This document shows, in pieces, positions 11,485 to 21,399 of a stretch of 64,000 bases of DNA. The number at the start of each line of letters is the position of its first letter. Position 1 is the first letter of the stretch. The position numbers and the translations under genes are program-made. The DNA comes from Anomaloglossus baeobatrachus (taxonomy: Eukaryota; Chordata; Amphibia; Anura; Aromobatidae), in contig NC_134364.1 in the NCBI RefSeq assembly GCF_048569485.1, positions 129,867,089 to 129,931,088 of the forward strand. Direction: 5' to 3'. Under the pieces are notes generated by a model, which did not search any database, had not been told where the DNA came from, and worked only from the letters and a program-made list of their open reading frames with translations.

Positions 11485-12150
11485 CATGCAGTACAAGCAG
11501 CAAAGAAAGCCTGTGCCTTGGCACCCATGCTTTTTTTTTTTTGCTGTTGCTGTCTAGCCATCTAGGAGCATTAGCCAAGAATAGCGACCGTACAGTGCAA
11601 TGTATAGCATACAAGCATGAAGTACAATAAACACTTCAGCACATGCAGTACAAGGAGCATAGAAAGCCTGTGCCTTGGCACCTTTGCTTTTCTGCTGCCG
11701 TTGTCTAGTTATTCAGGAGCATTAGCCAGGAAAAGCGACATACAGTGAATGTATAGCATACAAGCATGAAAATAACCACTGCAGCACATGCAATCCAAGC
11801 AGCATTGAAAGCTTGTGCCTTAGCACCCTTGCTTTTCTGCTGCTGTTGTCTAGTCATCAAGGAGCATTAGCCAAGAATAGCGACATGCAGTGAATGTACA
11901 AGCATGAAAATAAACTGCAGTACATGCAATCCAAGCAGCATTGAAAGCTTGTGCCTTAGCACCATTGCTGTTTGCTGCCGCTGTCTAGCCATCTAGGCGG
12001 GTAGACAGCCAAGAATAGCCCTTACAGTGCAATGTAAAGCATACAAGCATAAAGGACACATGACACTGCAGCACATGCAAGACAAGCAGCATAAAGAGTC
12101 TGTGCTTTAGCACCCCTGATCTTTTGCTGCTGTTTCTAGGTCTGCATCCT
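11485..12150 (-). repeat. Tandem repeat of about 140-155 bp inside DIRS A gag start, about five copies
   Basis: The words CTGTGCCTTGGCAC or CTTGTGCCTTAGCAC recur near 11510, 11666, 11811, 11949 and 12099. Each is followed by a homopolymer-prone TTTGCTGCTG stretch, GTCTAG, AGCCAAGAATAGCGAC and CATACAAGCATGAA. Element B has a single copy at about 6850-6990, so the repeat arose in A or its lineage by amplification of the segment around the gag start. Confidence 0.7.
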
Positions 12151-13090
12151 GAATAGCGACCGTACAAAAGTACAACAGGACACTTCGGCATTAGTGCGTC
12201 AGCACTTTAGTTGCCGCTTACCGCCCGCACAAAAGCGGGTGTGTGGCGCCGGAATCCTGTACTGGTAGCTCAGTGTCTCCGTTTTCCCGCTCTGCGTGCC
12301 GGAATGGCTGCCGGCGTCCAGAGGAGAGGGGCGGGCCGAGGGCGTGCCCGAGACAAGAGCGGGAACCCGGCGCCCACTGTGTCTAGTAAAGGGGGCTGGA
12401 GAATGCAAATAAGGCTCCAGCCCTCGGCGCTGCTATAGAACAGCGTCTCTCCCTGTCCCTGAGTGACAGGGTGGGGGCGGGAACGAAGCGGCGCTAGGCC
12501 GCAAAAGCCGGGGACTAAAGTTAGAAGCGCCGCCGCCGTAAAAGCGCGGTCGGCGCGTCCCCGGCGCACTACAAGTCGCAGCTGCGCCGCCGCTCCAGGG
12601 GCGGTCGGCGCGGCGGTCCCCACACGTAAAGTCCCCCAGTAATCTGCAGGGACTATAAGCCCAGCGCACAGCGCTACAGTCTCCGGCGCACTAGCACACC
12701 CAGCAAGCCTGGAGTGTGCGTGGCCTGCCATACGGGGACACAGAGTACCTGAAAGTTGCAGGGCCTTGTCCCTGAACGGCACTCCCGCTCCACATCCAGC
12801 AGGTTCTATGGGTCTGTGGATGGAGCCCGGCCTCAGGGCTTGGTGGCCGGAAAGATCCCACTTCCTCAGAGCCCCTCAGGGGGATGGGGAAGGAAAACAG
12901 CATGTGGGCTCCAGCCTCCGTACCAGCAATAGGTACCTCAACCTTACAAACCGCAAGTGGGGTGAGAAGGGAGCATGCTGGGGGCCCTAGTATGGGCCCT
13001 CTTTTCTTCCATCCGAAATAGTCAGCAGCTACTGCTGACTGAACAGTGGAGCTTATGCATGGATGTCTGACCTCCTTCGCACAAAGCAGA

Positions 13091-13232
13091 AAACTGGTGA
13101 GCCAGTGATCCCACTGGGGGTGTATAGCCAGAAGGGGAGGGGCCTTACACTTTTTAGTGTAATTGCTTTGTGTGGCCTCCGGAGGCAGTGCTATACACCC
13201 AATCGTCTGGGTCTCCCAATGGAGCGCCGAAG
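13091..13232. repeat. Inverted terminal repeat of DIRS A (5' end)
   Basis: Positions 13091-13222 (132 bp) are the exact reverse complement of 1236-1367 by eye, despite the decay of the element body. The flank beyond 13232 begins AAATTATAA; the flank before 1190 ends ACAAA. As with B, an A run adjoins the insertion. Confidence 0.85.
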
Positions 13233-13749
13233 AAATTATAATTTTGTAGTTGTGATACCTTTTTAATGGCGAACTCAAGACAAGGTGTTACAAAGCAAGC
13301 TTTTCAGACTTCTCAGGCCTCTTCCCTACCACCATGAAACATTGTTTTTCTCCTCACCTGCTGTATAAAATTCGTCATCTACATTGCTCCTTTATACGGA
13401 TGAATATGATGGTTAGTAGGCTGTGTGGTCACACTGTGGGTGGAGATGAGCTGACAGATTGGCAGGCCTCCACTCCAGTGGTACATGGCGCCTAGATGGG
13501 AGGCTACGACTCTACCTTCCAGTGCCACCAGATACACCGCCGGTTCATCACCTCACATCAGCCCAAATCAGAAGAGGCCTCCTGTCTAGGCACCACCGGA
13601 GGGTACAGGCGACAATTTCATGATGCACAGGGTCGTGTCACTGTTTGGTACAGTTTTCTCCACCCTCAACCCAGAACAAGCCGTTCAGAAGTGTAGATAA
13701 TATCTGAACACAGGAGCCATCACCACAATGACACAGTGCAGGTTTCCGA
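13233..13749. other. Intergenic, probable old repeat fragment
   Basis: About 500 bp without a supported gene, between DIRS A and the PSMB4 3' end. The start (ATACCTTTTTAATGGC with CTTTTCAGACTTCTCAGG further on) has the look of a dispersed vertebrate repeat that I recognise only loosely. Short open frames have no domain support. Confidence 0.35.
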
Positions 13750-13755
13750 TTTATT
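13750..13755 (-). promoter_or_regulatory. PSMB4 polyadenylation signal
   Basis: TTTATT on the plus strand reads AATAAA on the minus strand, 87 bases past the PSMB4 stop codon. It is the first canonical signal downstream, giving a short 3' UTR with expected cleavage near 13725-13740. Confidence 0.75.
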
Positions 13756-13841
13756 TTTCATATACAAAAAAAAAAAAACAACAAATAAGAATTGGAGCGG
13801 TGAGAAAAGTCTTCGTAGTCTCAGGAAGATGCAGCCTCGTG

Positions 13842-16800
13842 TCATTCAAATCCACTGCAAGAGAAGGAGCAAGTGTGACTAGGGTTGTAGGCGGCTGGTT
13901 ATAACGGGTGGGGGGGGGGGGCTGCTCACTTTCCTACAATGGCTGGTTAATACAGGGGGAGGGGCGTTGCTCACCTTCCTAGATGGCTGGTTATTACTGG
14001 AAGGGGGGGGGGGGGGGGACACTACTTACCTCCCTAGACAGGCAGATTATGGGGGGGGGGGGGGTGTTTGGTGGGAAAGAAACACAGCTCAACTTCCTAG
14101 ACAGCTGGTTATTTGGTTATTACAGGGAGGAGGGGTGGGGTGGAAGAGGCGCTACTCACCTTCCTAGATGGCTGGTTATTATAGGGGGAGAGGTGCTGCT
14201 TACTAGTGATGTGTCGGTCGTGAACGATCCTACACAAAGATCCGGCTCCCTGCTGTGCCCGACAGGAGCTAGGTCCCCAGTGTGAGCCAATAAAATCTCT
14301 AAAGGGCTTTTTTCGTCACTGAAACCCTGCCCACCCGCGGCTAAACTCCTCCTACTCAGCAATCTAATTGGTCACTTGTAAGTGGGCAGGGTTTAGCCGC
14401 AGGTGGGCGGGGTTTTGGCGGCGTTACTATAATCTTAAATGTGTTTACCAAGGGTGCACACTAGTGATGAGCGAGTACTAAAATGCTCGGGAGCTCGAGG
14501 CTCGGGCAGAGCATCTCAAAATACTCGTGTACTCGGCCCGAGCACCGAGCCCAATGTTATCCTATGGGAGACCCGAGTATTATTCTGAAATGTTCCCCGG
14601 CAGCATGTAGAAACCATAAAACTTTAAATTAAAAAAAAAAAACGTGCGTGTGTGTAAGCGTGCATATATATATATATACACGCGGAGTGGAGTGCGGGAG
14701 GGGCCGTAGCCGAGCGGGGAAGTGTCGGGCTAAAGGCACGGTCACGCTGTGCGGGCCGGCCAATCACTGCAATTCCACAAGTAACAGGGCTGTGGCATTG
14801 CAGTGGTCTGCCAGCCAATCCCTGCATAAGGGATGGCTGTAAAAAGAGCGCCAACATGAAGACCACGAGTACAGCACGAGTATCGCGAAATTACTCGGTC
14901 CCCGCCGAGTAGCCCGAGTACAGTGATACTCGTGCGAGTACCGAGTAGTGACAAGCATACTCGCTCAACACTAGTGCACACACATATTTAATAAGGAGCC
15001 GAGAACAATCCGGCTTTTTGGTGAGCGGAGCCATGGGAACCGGATCACCAAAAAGAGCCGGACTGCCCATCACTACTGCTTACCTGATCAGGTGGGCGAT
15101 CTCCCAGTTGGTTTCAGAGGACAGTGGACCCTCGATCTCCACTCCTTTCTCTGTGACAATGGCGATTTCATACTGTAAGGTGAGCGGATGGTCAGTCCTG
15201 TGCAGCACAGCGCACTCCGCCGCTAACATAGGTAACTTACTCTGTTGTAGGACCTGGCATCGCGGTAGTACAGCACCTTCATGCAGCGTTCAATCAGCTG
15301 CCGGGCCTCGTCCCGCGTCAGCGTGGGCTTATTCTCCACCACGTCTCGCATTAGTGGCTGCAGAAGGAAAGGGGGAAGCGATAACCAAGCCTGTATACCA
15401 AGCCCTCACCAACCTCCTATGATGTGCACTTACCTGAGCCAAGTAAGCGCCAAACCCTGTGGCTATTGTCGGGGCTTCATAGGCAACACCCAACTTGTCT
15501 ACATAACCCAGGAAGCTGCAGAGACAGAGACAATGGTCACATCGTACCCCCCACCCCAAAGAAACCGCCGGGCACAGCTTTTCCTACTCATACACAATAG
15601 TCCCAGTACTAGCAGGTCTGGGATAAACCAGCAGACTCACCTCTCTCCGTTGTAGAAGCCCCCCAACACCACTGTGTTCCAGAGCGGGTTCATCTTGCTC
15701 CTGCGGTTGTACATGACCCTGGTGAGCCATGAGTGCACGGCCTTAGGACTGTAGTTGTGCCCATCACCCACCAGCTCCTCGTCAATCCTGTGATAGAAAC
15801 ATCCCGTGAGGTCCTGTCCTCCATGTACTAACATGCACCCAGCGCCCTACAACCAGACATCACACACTTACACCATCTGCTCCAGCACCTGCTTCAGATA
15901 CTGGTAGTCGGCGTAGTCTCCAGACGCCCCCAGCATGGTGCAGGAGTTCACCTTCATTATCCTGGAGATGTTGCGGAATCTGGCCAGCGAGCCATATGAG
16001 CCCAACATGTCTGCAGCAATCATCACCCCACCGTCAAACTTCACCCCCAAAACAGAGGTCCCAGTCACCATCGGATTCCTGCAGAGACCAGAGCCGGACA
16101 GGTTATGTATATATAGACCTGTACACACACACACACACACAGTTGAAACCAAAAATTTCCCTCCGCTCTCTATAAAAGACATCTGCAGGTTTTCCCCTCT
16201 ACTCTATAAAAACGAGAGAGACAGACAAAACATTGATTTAGTTCTCTTTAAGCCACTGTGTAGCCAGTTTGGCAGTAGCTTCAGGTCATTGTCCATTTGG
16301 AAGACCCATTTCCTCCCAAGCTTTAAGTTCCTGGCTGATGTCTTGAGATGTTCTTCAGTATTGCCTCATAATCTTCTTTCCTCATGATGCATCTATTTTG
16401 CAAAACAACCCCACAACATGATGCTGCCGCCCCTGTGTGTCACAGTGTTCTTAGGCTTCAAAGCTTCTCCCTTTTTCCTCCAAACGCAACGATGGTCATT
16501 ATGGCCAAACAGTTACATTTTAATTTAGTCAGACACAGGACGTCTCCAAAACATTAACATCTTTGTTCCTGTTGCATTTGCAAACTTTAATCTGGCCTTT
16601 TCTGTTTCTTTTGGAGTAATAACTTCTTCCTGGCAGAGTGGTCTTTCAGCCCATGTTGATACAGGACTAGTGTTGAGCGGACCCAGATCGGCAAACTCCG
16701 GATCCGCACGGTTTGAGAGGCAGATCCGAGTCCGACCTGGACGCGGGATTCCGGGTGCACGATCCGGATCTTTATCTCTCTCTCTTGTCCCAGATTCCGC

Positions 16801-17749
16801 TCCCCATTGACAAATATAGGGCCGGATTCTGGATCGGAATTATTGATCCGCCGGACCCGGATTATTTGTAATCCGCTCAACTCTATACAGGACTCATTTC
16901 ACTATGGATAATGACAATCTTACCAGCTTCCGCCAGCATCTTCACAAGGTCTCTTACTTTTGTTCTTGGGTTGCTATGCACATGTCTGACCAAAGCACGT
17001 TCATCTCTGGTACACAGAACCCGTCTCCTTCCTGAGCGGTATGATGGCTGGACATTCCCATCTTATTTGTACTTGCGTATAATTGTTTGTACAGATGAAC
17101 GAGGCACCTTCATTTATCTGGAAATTGCTCCCAAGGATGAACCAGACTTGTGCAAGTCCACTATTCTCCTCCTGAGATCTTGGGTGATTTCTTTTGACTT
17201 TCCCATGATACTACACAAAGAAGCCGTGTGTTTCAGGTGCATTACAATACATCCACAGGTGTGTCTCTAATTAACTCAGATGTTGGCAATAAACTTATCA
17301 GGAGCTTCCAAAACACATGACATCATCACATGGGCTGTCCCATATAGTTTAAAGGCACAGTACTCTTGCAGAAAGTAATAAAAATGCCTAAAAATATTCT
17401 CTGACACACAATCTATATTCATAGGTCAGTGAATGCACCGTATGAGAAAATGAAAGTGAAAGTAGTGATGGGGGGCGGGAGAGGTTATGGAGGGGAGTGA
17501 TGAGAAGGGGTGATGGTGGCGCACGGGCCCCCTGTGGAGCGCACACACAGCACAGCCGGAGCCCCCGGCATTAGATGGGGCAGAGCAGGCAGTTTCCGGT
17601 CCTCTCTCCCCATGGTATAAGCGCCGGCCTCCCGCCCGGGGCCCCGGTACTTACAGCGTGTGTCTGTGGGGCCCCAGCCCGGGGAAGCTGTGTAGTTCTC
17701 CCGGCGCCGGTCCTCCGGGGAACAACCGCATCTCGCTGCCCATCATCAT
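13842..17749 (-). CDS. PSMB4: Proteasome subunit beta type-4 (20S beta-7), seven coding exons
   Basis: PSMB4 is the non-catalytic beta-7 subunit of the 20S proteasome, placed in the beta rings in cytosol and nucleus. Exons on the minus strand, with GT-AG edges: 17655-17749, 16078-15872, 15787-15641, 15515-15434, 15357-15241, 15172-15084 and 13854-13842, totalling 750 nt and 249 residues. Landmarks matching vertebrate PSMB4 are [116 protein letters not shown] and terminal SGFE. Three consecutive ATGs open exon 1 after an in-frame stop; I use the first (17749). The propeptide is about 30 residues, shorter than the 45 in human. The mature N-terminus should be Thr31, before LNPMV. Introns 2-5 are 68-125 bp. 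Introns 1 (1576 bp) and 6 (1229 bp) are inflated by transposons. No damage to the frame was seen. Confidence 0.95.
13900..14195. repeat. G-run tandem repeat in PSMB4 intron 6
   Basis: About five diverged units contain a module like TCACCTTCCTAGATGGCTGG followed by TTATTA and a G tract. G tracts of 10-15 bases stand near 13910, 14006 and 14052. Unit length varies from about 55 to 80 bp. The plus-strand G tracts could form quadruplexes; the pre-mRNA carries the C-rich complement. Confidence 0.7.
14204..15075. mobile_element. hAT-type MITE (outer) in PSMB4 intron 6
   Basis: The ends are TAGTGATG (14204) and CATCACTA (15075), flanked by the 8-bp duplication CTGCTTAC at 14196-14203 and 15076-15083. 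An 8-bp target duplication with TAGTGATG-like inverted ends points to hAT. Excluding the nested element and its duplication, it is about 350 bp and has no coding capacity. Its right target copy contains the intron-6 splice donor of PSMB4. Confidence 0.85.
14462..14973. mobile_element. hAT-type MITE (inner), nested
   Basis: This begins TAGTGATGAGCGAGTA and ends TACTCGCTCAACACTA, with 8-bp target copies GTGCACAC at 14454-14461 and 14974-14981. It is 512 bp, with no transposase frame, and includes a short TA/CA-type microsatellite near 14645-14685. It lies inside the outer MITE, so it is the later insertion. Confidence 0.87.
16122..16141. repeat. CA microsatellite in PSMB4 intron 1
   Basis: About ten CA units sit at the left edge of the Tc1 copy. 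This is a short simple repeat with no further signal. Confidence 0.75.
16141..17420 (-). mobile_element. Tc1-type DNA transposon, dead, in PSMB4 intron 1
   Basis: The left end reads CAGTTGAAACC then ATTTCC and CTCTATAAAAGACAT, matching the Tc1 terminus type seen in fish and frogs. On the minus strand the transposase is recognisable in pieces: an N-terminal helix-turn-helix stretch near 17190-17100 ([14 protein letters not shown]), [20 protein letters not shown] near 17030-16970, then the [12 protein letters not shown] block near 16400. Several stops and shifts interrupt it, so it is inactive. The right inverted end is not evident, so the 17420 edge is approximate. A 218-bp MITE interrupts it at 16668-16885. 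It lies antisense to nothing; gene and transposon share the minus strand. Confidence 0.85.
16668..16885. mobile_element. hAT-type MITE inside the intron-1 Tc1 copy
   Basis: The ends are TAGTGTTGAGCGGA and TCCGCTCAACTCTA, with 8-bp target copies TACAGGAC at 16660-16667 and 16886-16893. It is 218 bp and non-coding. Removing the element and one target copy restores a continuous Tc1 sequence, so it is younger than the Tc1 insertion. Confidence 0.88.
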
Positions 17750-17830
17750 GTCTGCCTACAATGACACTGCGCCTCTGCAGGAAGTGGCCTGACGTCACTT
17801 CCCCTCCGCCGCCATGTAATGACTGGCGAA
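17750..17830 (-). promoter_or_regulatory. PSMB4 core promoter with CRE flanked by ETS motifs and a YY1-like site
   Basis: Position 17790-17797 holds a perfect TGACGTCA (CREB/ATF site), 41 bp upstream of the start codon. It is framed symmetrically by AGGAAGTG (17780-17787) and CACTTCCC (17796-17803), both ETS-type cores. CCGCCATGT (17807-17815) resembles a YY1 site. There is no TATA box, and the surrounding 17480-17850 is CpG-rich, as expected for a housekeeping gene. Motif reading only; factor binding is inferred. Confidence 0.6.
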
Positions 17831-18237
17831 GGGGTGGAGCCTGTGGTTGTGCCAGCCGCAATGTGGAGTCCTGAGCGGTGGGCAGACCTCCATCTGTGAC
17901 AGGCGATGTTGTGAGGTGATTGGGGCCTCATGACTCCTCTGTGTTACATTACACCTGCAGAAGGAATGTCCACCCTGTCCTATAGAGAATGATGAGGGCA
18001 GCAAAGTGTCCCAAGAATATCGCCCCCAATGCTAGAGCGCAGCATGTGAATGGGCCGTTATCCAGCCTACACCCCGACCGAGAGGCAGACCAGGGGTCAC
18101 TGAGTACGGAGGGGTCCGGCTTCAGCACCACACCCCATAATCCCGCGACAGGACCGCTGGGGCGCTCCCTCATGGAAGCTCTTCATTGTGCCCAGATGGA
18201 GACAGACATTTGGAATAGATCAATGGGGGCTGCAATG
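17831..18237. other. PSMB4 upstream flank, no gene seen
   Basis: A moderately GC-rich flank between the promoter and the minisatellite. No exon, RNA gene or transposon end was recognised. Confidence 0.5.
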
Positions 18238-20568
18238 AAGGTCCGTCCTCTCCAGCGATGGGTAAGGTCCGTCCTCTCCAGCGATGGGGAAGGTCCATCC
18301 TCTCCAGCGATGGGGAAGGTCCGTCCTCTCCAGCGATTGGGAAGGTCCGTCCTCTCCAGCGATGGGGAAGGTCCGTCCTCTCCAGCGATGGGGAAGGTCC
18401 GTCCTCTCCAGCGATGGGGAAGGTCCGTCCTCTCCAGCGATGGGGAAGGTCCGTCCTCTCCAGCGATGGGGAAGGTCTGTCCTCTCCAGCGATGGGTAAG
18501 GTCCGTCCTCTCCAGCGATGGGGAAGGTCCGTCCTCTCCAGCGATGGGGAAGGTCCATCCTCTCCAGCGATGGGGAAGGTCCGTCCTCTCCAGCGATGGG
18601 GAAAGTCCGTCCTCTCCAGCGATGGGTAAGGTCCGTCCTCTCCAGCGATGGGTAAGGTCCGTCCTCTCCAGCGATGGGGAAGGTCCATCCTCTCCAGCGA
18701 TGAGGAAGGTCCGTCCTCTCCAGCGATGGGGAAGGTCCGTCCTCTCCAGCGATGGGTAAGGTCCGTCCTCTCCAGCGATGGGGAAGGTCTGTCCTCTCCA
18801 GCGATGGGTAAGGTCCGTCCTCTCCAGCGATGGGTAAGGTCCGTCCTCTCCAGCGATGGGGAAGGTCTGTCCTCTCCAGCGATGGGTAAGGTCCGTCCTC
18901 TCCAGCGATGGGGAAGGTCCGTCCTCTCCAGCGATGGGGAAGGTCCATCCTCTCCAGCGATGGGGAAGGTCCGTCCTCTCCAGCGATGGGGAAAGTCCGT
19001 CCTCTCCAGCGATGGGTAAGGTCCGTCCTCTCCAGCGATGGGGAAGGTCCGTCCTCTCCAGCGATGGGGAAGGTCCATCCTCTCCAGCGATGGGGAAGGT
19101 CCGTCCTCTCCAGCGATGGGGAAGGTCCGTCCTCTCCAGCGATGGGTAAGGTCCGTCCTCTCCAGCGATGGGGAAGGTCTGTCCTCTCCAGCGATGGGTA
19201 AGGTCCGTCCTCTCCAGCGATGGGTAAGGTCCTTCCTCTCCAGCGATGGGGAAGGTCCGTCCTCTCCAGCGATGGGTAAGGTCCGTCCTCTCCAGCGATG
19301 GGTAAGGTCCGTCCTCTCCAGCGATGGGGAAGGTCCGTCCTCTCCAGCGATGGGGAAGGTCCGTCCTCTCCAGCGATGGGTAAGGTCCGTCCTCTCCAGC
19401 GATGGGTAAGGTCCGTCCTCTCCAGCGATGGGGAAGGTCCGTCCTCTCCAGCGATGGGGAAGGTCCGTCCTCTCCAGCGATGGGTAAGGTCCGTCCTCTC
19501 CAGCGATGGGGAAGGTCCGTCCTCTCCAGCGATGGGGAAGGTCCGTCCCCTCCAGCGATGGGGAAGGTCCGTCCTCTCCAGCGATGGGGAAGGTCCGTCG
19601 TCTCCAGCGATGGGAAAGGTCCGTCGTCTCCAGCGATGGGGAAGGTCCGTCGTCTCCAGCGATGGGGAAGGTCCGTCCTCTCTAGCGATGGGGAAGGTCC
19701 GTCCTCTCCAGCGATGGGGAAGGTCCGTCCTCTCCAGCGATGGGGAAGGTCCGTCCTCTCCAGCGATGGGGAAGGTTTGTCCTCTCCAGCGATGGGGAAG
19801 GTCCGTCCTCTCCAGCGATGGGGAAGGTCCGTCGTCTCCAGCGATGGGGAAGGTCCGTCGTCTCCAGCGATGGGGAAGGTCCGTCCTCTCCAGCGATGGG
19901 GAAGGTTTGTCCTCTCCAGCGATGGGGAAGGTCCGTCCTTTCCAGCGATGGGGAAGGTCCGTCCTCTCCAGCGATGGGGAAGGTCCATCCTCTTTAGTGA
20001 TGGGGAAGGTCCGTCCTCTTTCGCGATGGGGAAGGTCCGTCCTCATTAGCGATGGGGAAGGTCCGTCCTCATTAGCGATGGGGAAGGTCCGTCCTCATTA
20101 GCGATGGGGAAGGTCCGTCCTCTCCAGCGATGGGGAAGGTCCGTCCTCTCCAGCAATGGGGAAGGTCCGTCCTCTCCAGTGATAGGGGAGGTTCCGTCCT
20201 CTCCAGCGATGGGGAAGGTCCATCCTCTTTAGCGATGGGGAAGGTCCGTCCTCTTTAGCGATGGGGAAGGTCCGTCCTCATTAGCGATGGGGAAGGTCCG
20301 TCCTCATTAGCGATGGGAAGGTCCGTCCTCTCCAGCGATGGGGAAGGTCCGTCCTCTTTAGCGATGGGGAAGGTCCGTCCTCTCCAGCGATGGGGAAGGT
20401 CCGTCCTCTCCAGCGATGGGGAAGGTCCGTCCTCTCCAGCGATGGAGAAGGTCTGTCCTGTCCAGCGATGGGGAAGGTCCGTCCTCTCCAGCGATGGCGA
20501 AGGTCTGTCCTTTCCAGCGATGCGGAAGGTCCGTCCTCTCCAGCGATGGGGAAGGTCCATCCTCTTCA
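18238..20568. repeat. 26-bp minisatellite, about 90 copies, upstream of PSMB4
   Basis: Unit: GGTCCGTCCTCTCCAGCGAT plus GGGGAA or GGGTAA, 26 bp, repeated without spacers for 2.33 kb. Most units carry two CpGs (in CCGTCC and AGCGAT). Variants include GGTCCATCC, GGTCTGTCC and, near the right end (19980-20310), CTCATTAGCGAT or CTTTAGCGAT in place of CTCCAGCGAT, so the edge units have diverged most. Because 26 is not divisible by three, reading frames cycle with a 78-nt period, which explains long but meaningless frames on both strands. Confidence 0.95.
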
Positions 20569-21399
20569 TCTAATGGATGTGCCACTTCTGGGGCGACTGT
20601 GGCCTGCTATTTTTAGGCTGGGCCAAATAACCATTGCTGTTTCCACCCTGAGAATACCAGACCCCAGCTGTCTGCTTTACCTTAGCTGGTAATCCAATTT
20701 GGGGGGGACCCCACGTTTTTTATTTATTTATAAATAATTAAAAAAACCAAAACAGCATGGGCTACCCCCTCCACTTTGGATCACTAGCCAATGTAAAGCT
20801 GCCTGCTATGGTCTGCAGGCTGCAGCCGTCTGTTTTACCCTAGCTAGCTACCAAAATACCAAAAAAGGGGGGAGGGGGGCCCACGTCGGATTTTGTATTG
20901 TGTGGCACTAAAGGCTAAGCTTCCTTTAGTGCCACATGAAAGTCACTAAAGGGTGCCAGCTTAGAATATGCAGCGGGGTGGGACATATATGTATTTGACA
21001 TCCATCCATCCTAGCTTTTTAGGCTGTGTGGCCACGATCAGGGTTTGCAGCGTTTTGGGCGCAGAGTGTTTTTGCTTGTAGTACGCTGCGTTGTGCAGTA
21101 CAAACACATTGGAACAATTTTTAGAAATCTCCTGCCCACTGTGCTTCTTTTCTCCGCAGCATAAGCTGACCTGCGGCTCGGCTTCCTGAGCTCCAGCATG
21201 TGAATTTATGCTGTGGAGACATGTGTTCTCTGCGGGGAGAATAGAGATAAAGTCCGCAGCAGCCCGAACCCGAATTGTCGTCACGGGTAGCGGCGCTCTC
21301 CTGTGGACAACACACATCTCCGCAGGAGGCTGGCACTGTGTACTGTACGAAGTGTCGCCAGATCGTGGGCACATAGTCTGAAAGTGAGAAATTTGGCTC
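20569..21399. repeat. Dispersed frog-type repeat sequence, class undetermined
   Basis: The segment holds GGATGTGCCACTTCTGGGGC, TATTTTTAGGCTGGGC, GACCCCACGTTTTTTATT and an A/T-rich stretch. I associate this word order with dispersed repeats of large frog genomes, but cannot assign a class. From about 21020 a CpG-bearing piece (TTTGCAGCGTTTTGGGCGCA) looks like part of another MITE. No gene seen. Confidence 0.4.

Larger units (their letters stand above)
8095..13232 (-). mobile_element. DIRS retroelement A, 5' and central part, decayed
   Basis: This continues element A after the B insertion. The recombinase gene resumes at 8095 at the point where it stopped at 2032. Upstream on the minus strand come RT/RNase H remnants (about 8750-10120, for example FVALPFGLATAPRVFTKFMAA and a DALSR-like end), gag remnants (about 10120-11560), a tandem expansion (about 11485-12150), a GC-rich leader and the 5' inverted repeat (13091-13222). 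It is clearly broken, with many interruptions throughout the coding part. Excluding B, the total length is about 5.98 kb. Confidence 0.85.

Noticed and set aside
13233-13749. A second host gene ending tail-to-tail with PSMB4
   Set aside because: No exon with recognisable protein similarity or matching splice sites was found on the plus strand.
17571-17861. 96-codon minus-strand frame over PSMB4 exon 1
   Set aside because: It is in a different phase from the exon whose splice sites and continuation match PSMB4.
18183-20046. Frames of 600 codons on the minus strand and 200-270 codons on the plus strand
   Set aside because: Caused by the 26-bp minisatellite; the peptide period is 26 residues in every frame and no unique domain is present.
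18238-20568. CRISPR-like appearance of regular short repeats
   Set aside because: Units are head-to-tail with no spacers and the sequence is vertebrate.
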